DNA of 64,000 bases, from assembly GCF_963924675.1 (NCBI RefSeq), contig NC_089222.1, forward strand, positions 114,901,316 through 114,965,315, read 5' to 3'. The position numbers and the translations under genes were made by a program. The stretch comes from Phocoena phocoena. Lineage: Eukaryota > Chordata > Mammalia > Artiodactyla > Phocoenidae. Below the pieces are notes generated by a model that was not told where the DNA came from, ran no database searches, and saw only the letters and a program-made list of their open reading frames with translations. Positions 47,345 through 59,205 of this stretch are shown in pieces; the stretch's first letter is position 1, and the number at the start of each line of letters is the position of its first letter.

Positions 47345-47830
47345 GAAAGGAAAAAGTTCTCCTCTGATCGTCTTAGGGTCCCAGGCTAGGTCTGAAAATT
47401 AAAATGACAAAATCGGATTAATAGTATAAAAGCATTCAAATTTATTTAATATAAAAAATTTTACATAACACGGGAGACTTCATAAGGAAATGAAGACTTA
47501 AACAGTTAGGCCTTAGTATATTCATGCTAGGTTTGATGAAGAGTATGCAGTAATGCAGAAATATAATAGGTTAAGGAGTATGATATAAGTGTAGGAAACT
47601 AGGGAAATCTTGGTAAGTCTCGTTTGTTCCCATTTTTCTCATCATCTCTTTGTCTTCAGAGATGAGGATGCTCCTTTCCTCTAGGTGTGGAGAGAGTACC
47701 TCTCATGAGGATTGTATGACCTGTTGCAGGGCAGAAAACAGCTTCTACTGTTTTCTTATATTCCTCTAGCTTAAAATATTCAATATGACAAGGTGTCATA
47801 TTTTGGGATAATGTGCCCTGAACCCCATCA
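47345..47830 (-). mobile_element. MER41-like ERV1 solo LTR, antisense
   Basis: In inverted form it starts near 'gatcgtcttagggtccc' and ends 'ttttgggataatgtgccctg' followed by 'aaccccatca'. It aligns by eye end to end with the LTR at 48290-48812. No provirus body adjoins it. Confidence 0.65.
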
Positions 47831-48099
47831 TAATACTTCATGGTATAGATTTTGCATTACCAGAGGAGTTAGGCTCATATAGTATTTAAATCTGTTTTGA
47901 GTAAAATTCTTTGTTCTGAACTGGAAGGAGGAGTTTCAGACTGTAACATTGAACTAGATTTTTAAAATAAAATTAATGATGTATAATTTACCAAGTTTCT
48001 TTATGTTGACCTATATTATTTCTACCCATGTTTATTCTGGACTCTGTGTTTATTAGCCTTCCTCATTTTTTTAAAATGTCACTTGCAAAACACACACAT
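47831..48099. other. Unassigned DNA between LTRs
   Basis: AT-rich with no gene. Confidence 0.5.
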
Positions 48100-48285
48100 A
48101 CGCACAAAATTGTATCATTTTACATCTTTACCAGCAATATTTAAGAGTGCTGGTGTTTTACCTCTATTTTAAAATTGGCATTTACAGTCTTTTTTTTTTT
48201 TTAATCTTAACCATTTTAGTGTGTAATTGTGGTACTCATTGTAGTCTTAATTTGCATTTCCCTAATGACTAATGATGTTGGCCAC
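48100..48285 (-). mobile_element. Ancient L1 ORF2 fragment, antisense
   Basis: 'tttaccagcaatatttaag' then 'ggtactcattgtagtcttaa' then 'gcatttccctaatgac' and 'taatgatgttggccact' are inverted ORF2. The LTR begins just after it. Confidence 0.7.
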
Positions 48286-48289
48286 TTAA

Positions 48290-48812
48290 TGTAAGGGAGG
48301 ATAAAAGGTTTTCTCAGTCTTCTTAGGGTCTCTGGTTGGGCCTGAGAATTAACAGAAGAAAAGCACACAATTTTGTTTAACTTTTACATATACTTGGAAG
48401 CCTTGACAAGAGAATAAAGACCCTGAAGAAGTGACTAGAACAGGAAGCTTTCTACCTTTTAGACAAAGAAATAATAAATATGTGAAGAATTGGCAAGACA
48501 GAGGAGCTTGAGCTAGGGGTAGTAAATGGTGAAGAAGTAACAAGGATGATAAGGATTAGTTTAACAAGGTTTGTTTGTAAGATTTCTCAGCCCCCAACTC
48601 CTCATTCCTGGTCATAAAATGTCTTCTTTTTTTCTTGGTACAGGGATGGTACCTAACATGTGGGAATTTTATGACCTATTTCAGGGAAGAAGGACAAGGG
48701 GAGGGGAGATCAGTGTGACATACCTGCTTCTGTCATTTTCTCAAATGCCTTCAGCTTACAATATTTAATATGCCAAGGTACCATGTTTTGGGATAATATA
48801 TCCTGAATCCCA
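48290..48812 (-). mobile_element. MER41-like ERV1 solo LTR with 4-bp TSD, antisense
   Basis: Complete inverted LTR of 523 bp, TGTAAGGGAGG...GAATCCCA. TTAA occurs at 48286-48289 and 48813-48816, fitting the 4-bp duplications of gammaretrovirus-type elements. Shares 'cttagggtc' and 'ttttgggataat' blocks with 47345-47830. It is non-coding. Confidence 0.75.
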
Positions 48813-48939
48813 TTAATAATTTAAACAGAATCCAAGACACATTTTATAAAAAATTAGTTGCTTAATTTTTGTGTGTTTTCCCGCAAGAAATAATTTAAAC
48901 ATTTTTTTTGCAGTACCGTAGTCTTCCTGCCTTCTCTCT

Positions 48940-50714
48940 CTTTATTTTTTTTTTAACAACTGTATTGGAGTATAATTGCTTTACAATGGTGTGTTAGTTT
49001 CTGCTTTATAACAAAGTGAATCAGCTATACATATGTATATATCCCCATATCTCCTCCCTCTTGCATCTCCCTTCCACCCTCCCTATCCCACCCCTCTAGG
49101 GGGTCAAAAAGCACCCAACTAACCTCCCTGTGCTATGCAACTGCTTCCCACTAGCTATCTATTTTACATTTGGTAGTATATATAAGTCCATGCCAATCTC
49201 TCACTTTGTCCCAGCTTAGCCTTCTCCCTCCCCGTGTCCTCAAGTCCATTCTCTACGTCTGTGTCTTTATTCCTGTCCTGCCCCTAGGTTCTTCAGAACC
49301 ATTTTTGTTTGTTTGTTTTTGTTTTAGATTCCATATATATGTCTTAGCATATGGTATTTGTTTTTATCTTTCTGACTTACTTCACTCTGTATGACAGTCT
49401 CTAGGTCCATCCACCTCACTACAAATAACTCAATTTCGTTTCTTTTTATGGCTGAGTAATATTCCATTGTATATATGTGCCACATCTTCATTATCCATTC
49501 ATCTGTCGATGGACACCTAGGTTGCTTCCGTGTCCTGGCTATTGTAAATAGTGCTGCAATGAACATTGTGGTACATGACTCTTTTTGAGTTATGGTTTTC
49601 TCAGGGTATATACCCAGTAGTGGGATTGCTGGGTCATATGGGAGTTCTATTTTTAGTTTTCTAAGGAACCTCCATATTATTCTCCACAGTGGCTGTATCA
49701 GTTTACATTCCTACCAACAGTGCAAGAGGGTTCCCTTTTCTCCACACCCTCTCCAGCACTTATTGTTTGTAGAGTTTTTGATGATGGCCATTCTGACTGG
49801 TGTGAGGTGACACCTCATTGTAGTTTTGATTTGCATTTCTCTAATGATTAGTGATGTTGAGCATCCTTTCATGTTTTTGTTGGCAATCTGTATATCTTCT
49901 TTGGAGAAATGTCTGCTTAGGTCTTCTGCCCACTTTTGGATTGGGTTCTTTTGCTGATATGGAGCTGCATGAGCTGCTTGTAAATTTTGGAGATTAATCC
50001 TTTGTCAGTTGCTTCATTTATAAATATTTTCTCCTATTCTGAGGGTTGTCTTTTGGTCTTGATTATGGTTTCCTTTTGCTGTGCAAAACCTTTTAAGTTT
50101 CATTAGGTCCCATTTGTTTATTTTTGTTTTTATTTCCATTTCTCTAGGAGGTGGGTCAAAAAGGATCTTGCTGTGATTTATGTCAAAGCGTGTTCTTCCT
50201 GTTTTCCACTAAGAGTTTTATAGTGTCTGGCCTTACATTTAGGTCTTTAATCCATTTGGAGTTTATTTTTGTGTATGGTGTTAGGGAGTGCTCTAATTTC
50301 ATTCTTTTACATGTAGCTGTCCAGTTTTCCCAGCACCACTTATTGAAGAGGCTGTCTTTTCTCCATTGTATATTCTTGCCTCCTTTATCAAAAATAAGTT
50401 GACCATATGTGCGTGGGTTTATCTCTGGGCTTTCTATCCTGTTCCATTGATCTATATTTCTGTTTTTGTGCCAGTACCATACTGTGTTGATTACTGTAGC
50501 TTTGTAGTATAGTCAGAAGTCAGGGAGCCTGATTCCTCCAGCTCCATTTTTCTTTCTCAAGATTGCTTTGGCTATTCGGGGTCTTTTGTGTTTCCATACA
50601 AATTGTGAAATATTTTGTTCTAGTTTTGTGAAAATTGCCGTTGGTAGATTGATAGGGATTGCATTGAATCTGTAGATTGCTTTGGGTAGTATAGTCAGTT
50701 TCACAATGTGGATT
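48940..50714 (-). mobile_element. Young L1 3' part, 5'-truncated, antisense
   Basis: 1775 bp: T-rich end, inverted 3' UTR, then ORF2 C-terminal half to 'gtatagtcagtttcacaatg'. Identical 13-bp flanks CTGCCTTCTCTCT at 48927-48939 and 50715-50727. Minus-strand frames at 49324-49566 (with MWHIYTMEYYSAIKRNEIELF) and 50513-50704 (with [12 protein letters not shown]) are ORF2 remnants. Divergence from the L1 at 35342 appears low. Confidence 0.96.
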
Positions 50715-50727
50715 CTGCCTTCTCTCT

Positions 50728-51891
50728 AGAGGGATTTCTGTCTCTTACTAAAAAGCAGTGAGGTCTCGCTGTTTACCCTTGCACTTTCCTGATCTGCCCT
50801 GAGCGTCAGTAATGCGAAAGGTTGCATTCCGTTCTGACTTTCACTCCTGTTTATCAGTTTTGTGGTTGAATTAGGTCTGAGTGGTTTGTCTTAGCAATGG
50901 CCACTTGACTTGATGAAGCTGTCCATATCTCACTTTCAAACTCCCTTCTCTGGGGTGGAAGTTCCTATTTACATAATTTATACTTTGTTCTCATAGCCCA
51001 CAAATATAGTTATAAATCTATGTTCCTCTAAACACAATTATGAGAAAACTTAAAAATCAAAGTGGTGTTATTTTTACTTATTAACAGCAAGTGCCTCGTG
51101 TCACTGGACCAATTTTAAAATTGACTAGACTCAAAATATATGAATGGATTAGAATCAGGTCTGCAGATAAGCACATGGCCCCATTTGTTAAGAACCTCAA
51201 CTTTGTATATTCATTGTGCTTCTTCCCATAAGATGTATGCAATGCTGCTAAATTATGGCCGCAAGCTTGGTGGGAGAGGGTATGAAGAAAAGTATAAAAC
51301 TCCCAAGTGCTTCTCCACAGTGCCTCAATAATTTCCAGTTCTATTTCTGATTCAGGTCAGGCTGGAAAGATATTACATCTGAGATGGGAGGTGGATAAAC
51401 ATTTTGTTTCTCCTGCTTCATTGCTTTAACCATCTTAAGTGTGAACCTTAAGGTCATTGGCACTGCTCCAAAGTATGACATTAAATCCTGAGTGACATTC
51501 ACCTAAATCCTATTGAAATAGCACCTATCATATTAAAAAAGATTACCATTGTTGGGAGTACAACAAAGAGAGAAAAATTCCACCAATAGTTAATGTATAC
51601 AGGACAGTTTTTAACATTTCAAAAAAAGAATGAGAATTCTTTGGTCACTATTATGGAACAATTAAAGCCAGACCAGCTTGAGAGAAGATCAGCATGGGTA
51701 CAGAACAACTGGGAATAATCTAATTTTGGAGCATATAACTAAAGTCAACACAGAATAATTTGAATTAGCCAACTACTGAAAGAATCTATAGGAATAAACA
51801 CTTGTACTTACTTACAGTAATCAAGGAGCCTAATGTACATGCTCAGGGCTTAATTATTGAATGCTTTCAATGTGAAAAGCACATGATGAGG
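50728..51891. other. Unassigned DNA, about 1.2 kb
   Basis: No gene. A 63-codon plus-strand frame at 51140-51331 has no recognised domain. 50750-50900 is less AT-rich than its surroundings. Confidence 0.5.
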
Positions 51892-52425
51892 TTTCGAACA
51901 TGCTACTCCAAAATATGGCACCTCGGCATATTGACTGTTGCAAGATAAACAAATTTGAAAAATGGAATGGGAAAAAAGAACTCTGAATTTGACTTGAAGC
52001 AGGTCATAAGATGCTCATGTGAGGGGTGCCCTCCATACACCCAAAGGAAAGGCACATCCTTATCTCTGCAGACTAAGGGACACAGAGAGGAATGTGAAGG
52101 AACAGCCCTTGCTAAGTTTCCCCTAGTTTACTACACTTACCTCATACCCTTTGTCCTGTCATATCTTTGCTCATCTTTCCACTCTTCATCAGACCCAGCA
52201 TAAAAACACTCAGGTTTAACCATTTCTTTGGGTCTTCCTCCTTATGAAGCTTCCTGTGTCACACAAATATATTAAATATTATATCCTTATATATTAAACA
52301 AATTCATATGTTTTTTTATGTTTTTGTTTTGTTTTGGTTTGCTTTTGCTAATCTGTCTTCTGTTACAGGGGCCCCAGTCACAAAATTAAAAAGGTAAAGG
52401 AAAAAGATGTTTTTCCTCCCTACAC
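51892..52425 (+). mobile_element. MER41-like ERV1 solo LTR, sense
   Basis: Starts near 'catgctactccaaaatatgg' with 'ctcggcatattgactg', and ends with 'aggggccccagtcac' then 'tttttcctccctaca', the usual MER41 3' end. An 82-codon frame at 51955-52203 inside it is incidental. Confidence 0.7.
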
Positions 52426-52434
52426 TTAAATACC

Positions 52435-52620
52435 TTCATAGGCAGTCTCATTTAATCCACTCATAATCATCATATGAGGTAATCACTCTCTTTTATAGGG
52501 GAGACTTCAGGAACCTGTGTAACATGTCCAATGGCTCTTGGCCCTTATAAGCTGACCCAGAATTTGAACTCAGGTGTGCATGGTCTCCAGAGTCCTCATT
52601 CTTAAATAGCCCATTTCATA
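52435..52620 (-). mobile_element. MIR SINE fossil, antisense
   Basis: 'catttaatccactcataatc', 'atgaggtaatcactctc', 'gacccagaatttgaactc' and 'gtctccagagtcctcattc' follow inverted MIR with its 3' extension. Confidence 0.7.
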
Positions 52621-52654
52621 TCCTGAAATTGTCCTTTACCAAATTTGGGAGATA

Positions 52655-52745
52655 AGATGTTTCTTAAATTCTCTGGGCCTAAGTTTCTTGATTATGATAT
52701 AAGGATAATAGATTTCCACTGTTGCTTTAAAATTGAGTTGATGAG
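52655..52745 (+). mobile_element. MIR SINE fossil, sense
   Basis: 'aaattctctgggcctaagt', 'ttcttgattatgatataagg' and 'ataatagatttccac' follow the sense MIR core. It forms an inverted pair with the preceding MIR. Confidence 0.6.
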
Positions 52746-52878
52746 AGTGTAAAATGGTGTAGCTGCTATGGCAAACAATATAGCAGTTCCTCAAAAAGTT
52801 CAAAATTGTATTATTGTATCATTCAGCAATTCCTTTTCTGAGTATATAACAAGGAGATATTTGTACACCTATGTTCAT
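52746..52878 (+). mobile_element. Ancient L1 ORF2 fragment, sense
   Basis: 'tgtaaaatggtgtagctg', 'gcagttcctcaaaaagtt' and 'tttgtacacctatgttca' are sense ORF2 C-terminal sequence. It stops where the LTR at 52879 begins. Confidence 0.75.
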
Positions 52879-53262
52879 TGTCCTTCTATATTCTCAGCTG
52901 GGGCCCCTTAGCATAGGCAGATTAATAAGAGAAAAACAAATAGAAGTTTATTAATATGTATACCTCATTCATATAATGGAGATACCTAGGAAAAAATGAA
53001 TGTCTCATTTAGCATTCAACTTAAATATCATCTTCACCTAAAGACAAAAGGGAGCAGCGTGTCGGGGAGACTAGTTATAGGGAGATGACCAGGAAAAGTA
53101 TGGTAAACAAGAAAGAGTAAGGTTTGTTACACAGATTTAAGTCTGTGCCTTCTCCATTCAGAGTTTCTTGTGATTTAGTCATCTCTCTCTTCTTGATACA
53201 GAGAGGGTGATACCCTCACAAATGAAGGTTACCTTTATAAATGTAAATTTCTCTTCACCCAT
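52879..53262 (-). mobile_element. MER41-like ERV1 LTR, antisense, diverged
   Basis: Inverted 3' end 'tctcagctggggcccctta' and 'taataagagaaaaac' compare with the sense copy at 52340-52400. Right boundary approximate. Confidence 0.55.
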
Positions 53263-53408
53263 TCTCTCTCTGACTACCCCCATCCTCTGGCAACCACATA
53301 TCTGTTCTCTGTATCTATGAGTTCAGTTTTTTTTTTTCCCTAGATTTCACATGTGAGACCATATGGTATTTGTCTTTCTCTGTCTGATTTATTTCATTTA
53401 GCACAATG

Positions 53409-53488
53409 TTTTTGTAAATGGCAAGATTTCATTCTTCTATATATGTTTTTTTTGTAAATGGCAAGATTTCATTCTTCTATACATGTAT
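53409..53488. repeat. 40-bp tandem duplication inside L1
   Basis: Units 53409-53448 and 53449-53488 differ at only two positions near their right ends (core GTAAATGGCAAGATTTCATT). Other L1 copies in the window have the segment once. Confidence 0.9.
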
Positions 53489-53738
53489 AAAGCAATCATA
53501 TCTTCTTTATCCATTCATCCAGTGATGGGCGCTTAGGTTGTTTCCATATCTTAGCTATTGTAAATAATGCTGCAATGATCAAGGGGGTACATATATCTTT
53601 CTGAGTTCATGTTTTCATCTTCTTTGGATAAATATCCAAAATCCAAAACTGAAATTGCTAGATCATAGGGTAGTTCTACTTTAATCTTTTGAGAAATCTC
53701 CATACTTTTTCCATAGTGGCTACATCATACATTCTGAC

Positions 53739-54256
53739 TGTCAATGAAAAAAATGTTACCTGCCATATCACTAAACAAAGGATGTTGCAGCCATCAAGCC
53801 GTCACATTACAGCCACCCTGATGATGAGCCCTGAGGAAACTCAGGATAGAAACAGGATGCCTGCCATCTAGTGGTCAGCTGCTGTAGCCACACAGTCTGT
53901 ACCCAGAGGAGGCTCAGGATGAGAGAGCACAGGATACTAACCCCAGAGAGCTGAGTTGCATATCAAAGGAATAATTTCAGTGAGCTCAGACTCTTTCATC
54001 TTCCCATATATAGAAAGGCATTAAATTCCTTAACATGAAATATCTGATTATCTTTAATTAACAATAATCTTTTGAAGTTCTGACTACCTGGTCTTTGTTG
54101 CAAAAACTCTTGTATATCCTGGCGCCCTCCTTACTTTCTTGGAGCAGTCCCTCAAAGCTATCTGAGATTTTGTGTCCCTGGCTTAAGTCCTCAGTTTTGT
54201 CCCCTTAAATGAAATATAATTCTCAACTTTTAGATTGTGCATTTTTTTAGTCGACA
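53739..54256 (+). mobile_element. Solo LTR of a cetartiodactyl-type ERV
   Basis: 518 bp starting TGTCAATGAAAAA and ending TTTTTTAGTCGACA, inserted in old L1 ORF2. A late 'aaatgaaatataattctc' segment resembles a degenerate poly(A) signal region, and 'ggagcagtccctcaaagc' is a motif I associate with bovine-type LTRs. Flanks CTGAC and CCAAC are a weak TSD candidate. No coding sequence. Confidence 0.75.
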
Positions 54257-54937
54257 CCAACAACAGTGCATGAGGGTTTCCTTTTCTCCACATCCTTACC
54301 AACACTTATAATTTATTGTCATTTTGATGATAGCCATTCTGACAGGTGTGAGGTAATATCTCATTGCGCTTTTGATTTGCATTTCCCTGATGATTAGTGA
54401 TGTTGAGCATTTTTTCAATGTGCCTGTTGGCCATCTGTATGTCTTCTTTGGAAAAATGTCTATTCAAATCCTCTGTCCATTTTTTAATCAGATTGTTTGG
54501 GGTTTTTTGCTGTTGAGTTGTATGTGTTCTTTATATATTTTGGATATTAACCTTATATCAGACATATGATTTGCAAATATTTTCTCCCATTCTATACGTT
54601 GCTTTTTCATCTTTTTGGTGGTTTTCTTTGCTGTATAGAAGCTTTTTATTTTGATATAGTCCCATTTGTTTATTTTTGCTTGTGTTGTCAAATCCAAAAA
54701 ATTATTGCCAAGACTGATGTCAAGGAGCTTACTGCAGATGTTTTCTTCAAGGACTCTTTTGGTCTCAGGTCTTACATTCAAGTCTTTAATTCACTTTGAG
54801 TTAATTTTTGTGTGTGGTGTTAAAATAGTGATCTAGTTTCATCTTTTGCATGTGGTTCTCCAGTTTTTCCAACACCCATTTATTGAAGAGACTATTTTAT
54901 CCCCATTGTATATTCTTGAATTCTTTGTCATAAAATC

Positions 54938-55593
54938 CCTCACTTTTTGATACCACCTTTTTAACTCTCTCAGCAATTACTTACACTAAAAATCAATTTT
55001 CAGTTAAAAATGGCAAATGAATATAGTTTCCTATAAATAAATTGCAGATAACAACTAGTAAAAAAAAAAAGAAGGATAAAAACTAAAGTTGAGGGTAGTA
55101 TTTTTAATGTAAAACATCTAAAAACATACTGGACTGTATTTAATATATATTTAGGCCTTTATGTGGGCAGCTGGATAAAATCAACCATGAGGACCTGTTT
55201 GGTTTGGCAGGCACAATGTTTTAAAATTTTTCAAATTAAAAATATTTTTGAGTGGGACAGGTAATTTCCAGATTTATTTAAAAAACTCTCCCCCAGCACC
55301 TCCCAAGCTCAGCCTCAGCCCCAGACTTTGTCTTGTCTTGGATTACATATTTCTGTTATCTACATGGTTCCTCTGGATACCTCTGATTAACGGACTATCT
55401 TAAGAAACTGTATTTAAAACTACTGAGACTGTCTATAAATATAAATAATTTTGAAGTATCTAAACTTTACAAAAACTTTTATAAAACCTTAAAATTAGTC
55501 GAGTGTTTAGATATTTGAATCAGACATTAACAACTATGCCCATGGGCTACCATATAATTTTATATATATTGTGCCTTATGTATATTGTGCTTC

Positions 55594-55595
<2 letters not shown>
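54938..55595. other. Unassigned DNA
   Basis: No gene or clear repeat. Confidence 0.5.
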
Positions 55596-55634
<39 letters not shown>

Positions 55635-55637
55635 TGT
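55596..55637. repeat. (TG)n microsatellite
   Basis: A TG run of about 42 bp with one TATG interruption. It is the source of a spurious VCVCVC-type frame. Confidence 0.97.
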
Positions 55638-55805
55638 TTAACAAGCACTTACTGAGGTACTTATGTGTACCAGGCATTAAGGTTTGTTTTACAAATATTG
55701 GTTCATTCACCTCTCTCCTCCACCAATTAGAATTGTCTTTTACTCAAATTTTAGTACCAATGTCTAAGATATACAAGACCTTAAATGTTTTGTTGAGTGA
55801 ATATT
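55638..55805. mobile_element. L2 3' end fossils flanking the TG tract
   Basis: 'caagcacttactgaggtac' and 'gtaccaggcattaagg' look like inverted L2. 'cttaaatgttttgttgagtg' at about 55780 looks like a sense L2 end. Both are short and diverged. Confidence 0.4.
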
Positions 55806-58149
55806 TGTATACATGAAAAGCCAATATGCACTTAGCAAGAAAAGCTTTTTCAGCAAATTAGATGCAAGGTATCTAAAGGACTCAAATGGCTTCAGGCGTA
55901 CAGTGGCTTTATATAGACTCTTATATGCTATAGCACAATGATATAGAGAACTAAACTCTGAGAACATAAAAAAAATTAATTTCTGGATTTAGATCATATT
56001 TTTTATATGCAGTACTGCCACTGCCAAGTCATGCTTAAAAACATTCCCATGCAATTAAAAAATGTTTTATTCAAGCATATTGGTTACTTTGTGAAGATAT
56101 ATTGTTGTCAGAAAACACTGCGGTACAATTGTTCTTTTTTCAATTCTTAGAAGCAATTTCTCAAAGGTTGACATCTTCAACATGTAGTTCAATATAGAGC
56201 AAATGTTTATAGCTGAGATATAAACCTCTTGAAGCATGGAAGTGGTGGCAAAGTGTTAACTGTGAACAGTACCATGATAATCAATTACAGCAATGTGTGA
56301 TGGACTTAATACTTAGAACTATTCAGTAACCTACATTTGGAATAAAGATTTGCTCATTACGTTGTGTCTTTCATTCACAACCTTAATTATTTATACGGAT
56401 AAAAAAATTAGATGTATAAAACTATAAGAACTTATGAGCAGAATATATTTGCATAGATATAAATGGGTGAGTGGAAATTTTAACTCTATTTGCTTTTAAA
56501 ATCATTTATGATAATATTTTAAAACGTGCATTAGAATTAAGATAAACAACATTAAGAAAAACACTGCTTATTTTGCTTTAGGGAAACTCATTTTCCCATT
56601 GGAAATCTGTGATATAATTGACTTATGTTTCAGAAAATTTTTCAGAGAAATAGTGAGAGAATTAGAAACGATTCTATCCATAGTGATAGGTATTCTCATT
56701 CTCTGCGAAGGAAATATTAGTTTCACATTTTTTTAGGATATTTTTGGGAAAGGTTGTGAAGAAAAACCCTTTGAAACTTTAGGGTTTTTTAAAATTGATT
56801 TTTAGGCTGTTCTTTGGATTGAACCATAACATATGTAAATTATCAATTCATTACAAGCAATTTTTCCCCTCTTCAAGAGGCATAAATGAGACTTTAAAGA
56901 TTCCTCATCCTCAGCCTAACATACTGTTATTGGTCCTGCTCCAAAGTATAAATGGTGTGTACTGCTAACAGTTGACCTTACTCATTGGATCTTGGAAGAT
57001 AGCTCCAATCTAGAGGCATCTGATGAATACAATTCTAAATTATTCTGGAGCTCTTGTCTCTAATGAATTTGTTATTTCTTCACCAAAAATATATATGATG
57101 GAATGAGGTCTGGATGAGAGAAGAAAATATGGCTTTTACTTTAAATTATATTGAGAAGGTAATGTCTCTATTTTTATTTAATGCTCATGGTCAGTACTTA
57201 CATTATTGATGTAAATATGTGCAGGTATATGCAGGACTTTTTGTAATTAACTTGGCATAGTCAGGTTTTTCCACTTGAGTTTTTCAACTCTGGTAAACAA
57301 TCACACAAGTTTTTAATATCTTGAAACTGTACCATACAGTAATGAATAGAGATTTGAATGAATATGAATGTGAGCTCTGTAAAACACATCACTGTATAAA
57401 TGAGCTTTCTTTCTAATTCAACAGCCTATACCATCTCTATTCTTCCATGTATATTTTTATCATAAAGATAGGACTATCCATTTCATATTGCTCTCTATAT
57501 AAATAAATTGCATATTTTAAACAATATTGGTATTATATTTTCTTGTGTTCATTGATATTAGAATTCAGGAGATTAGATACATTAACTAAGTAGATTAGAT
57601 GTTTATTCATTCATTAACTAAGTAGTAAGTAGACTAGATATTTATTCAATGAGCTAAAGATGGGAGAAAGTAAAAATGTGTGAAGAATCAAGGAACAATA
57701 TTTGGGGTTTTGGGGGTAAAAATTGATCCTTCAGTATTCTATAGAAAATGAAAGCTTGATATGACTAAGAATTAAGGGGTAAGCAAAGGCAGCATTTCAT
57801 GGAAAGATAAAAACTTTGCCTCATCATAGAACTTTGTCAAGGTACCAAACAATTGTACTTAAAGCAAAAGAGTGACAAAGTACATGTGGATGTATATATG
57901 GAATAAAATATTTTATACAGAAGTAGTGACTGCATTTTAAATATCAATGGCTTATTTTGTGTTCATTTTCATGCTTTTAATATAACTTTCTATTTAATGG
58001 GAGATAATAGAGAATAATGAACCTCCTTATATCGAGATTAACAATGATTCACTTTTTGTCACTTTCTTTTCTAATACCTTTTAGCTAAAATGTTTAAAAA
58101 ATCACTAACATGTTATTTACATCACCAAATATTTCAGTATGTTTGTCAA
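55806..58149. other. Unassigned DNA, about 2.3 kb
   Basis: No gene. An imperfect local duplication ('cattaactaagtag' with 'agattagatgtttattcatt' and 'agactagatatttattcaat') lies at about 57566-57650. Confidence 0.5.
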
Positions 58150-59205
58150 AAAAACACAAGGATATTTCTTGTGTAATGACAGTATTAACTTTAAACTCAC
58201 ATATTGTTACCGAACTCTGGTTTGGCGGTTCTCTAATCAAAAGCCAATAATGGAGAAGCAAGTGTCATTAGAAAGGAAAGATGCTTTAATCAGAAAAGTT
58301 GGCAATCTGGGAAGAATGTCCTGAACCAGCTCTGAAGATTCTGCTCAGCCACGACAGTTTTTAAAGAAGAAAAAGGGGGAAGAATATCAGTGACTCATTA
58401 AGGCAGGAGGCTGGGTTCTGCATCATTCTCCATTGCGCGCAGACTGGCTGACTCTCTCTTCAGATATTATTTTGCCTGCATGATCTGCCTGTAGGATTGC
58501 TACGGCGGCCACTGCGGGTAGAGAGCTAGTCACTCTTTAACTATTTAATTCTTGGACAGCATAAGTCAGAAGTTAGTTTAAATTGCCTAGTGATCTCATT
58601 CCTATAATTAGGTTCATTCAAAGTTAGAAGGGGGTCTTCCCTGGTGGCGCAATGGTTGAGAGTCCGCCTGCCGATGCAGCGGACACGGGTTTGTGCCCCG
58701 GTCCAGGAAGATCCCACATGCCGCGGAGCGCTAGCTAGGCCCGTGCGCCCTGGCTGCTGAGCCTGCCCTTCCGGAGCCTGTGCTCCACAATGGGAGAGGC
58801 CACAACAGTGAGAGGCCCGCGTACAGCAAAAAAAAAAAAAAAAAAGTTAGAAGGGGACGGAAATGGGCAAACAAGAAAAGGGCAAACGGGCTGCTTTGAA
58901 TATCTGTAATAGTCACAAAAAATGTCCTGACTTGTTGATTTGTTTAAATGGGATGGATCTCTGCTGGTTTTTCTCTCTCCCCAAGGCAACAGGAAATAGC
59001 GCACTGACCTCTCTACCTTCAGCCTTCCCCTATCTCCTGGACTAGTCAGGGAGAATAGGGCAGAGGCACCACCATGGAGAACCTCAGTGATGTCATTTAC
59101 TCTTTCCACTGACTCTCTCCTGCCTAGTGCCTAACCTATGGGAGTTTTACTAAATCTGCGAAGAAGGAAAATTGTTTATTATAAAATCAACTTTTTGCCG
59201 ACTAA
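58150..59205 (-). mobile_element. Candidate LTR block, antisense, split by a SINE
   Basis: The composition shifts to higher GC with CpGs ('ccattgcgcgcagac', 'tacggcggccactgcgg'). 'gatgctttaatcagaaaag' resembles an inverted LTR R/poly(A) region. I could not define termini or family. It might instead be another old repeat or a short GC-rich unique segment. Confidence 0.35.
58634..58843 (+). mobile_element. CHR-2 type SINE
   Basis: Near-complete SINE beginning TCTTCCCTGGTGGCGCAATG with an A17 tail. Identical 13-bp flanks AAGTTAGAAGGGG at 58621-58633 and 58844-58856. Retains many CpGs, so it appears fairly recent. Confidence 0.97.

Larger units (their letters stand above)
53263..54937 (-). mobile_element. 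Old L1 fragment, antisense, split by an LTR
   Basis: 'ctctggcaaccacatatctg' and 'ctgatttatttcatttagc' are inverted 3' sequence. After the LTR, ORF2 resumes at 'caacaacagtgcatgagg' and runs to 'ttcttgaattctttgtc'. A 97-codon minus-strand remnant at 54488-54781 keeps INKWDYIKIKSFYTAKKT and [16 protein letters not shown], typical of ORF2p before the Cys-rich end. Confidence 0.9.

Noticed and set aside
47345..48812. Two LTRs as the ends of one provirus
   Set aside because: Only about 460 bp separate them and that includes an old L1 fragment. 48290-48812 has its own TTAA duplication, so these look like separate insertions.
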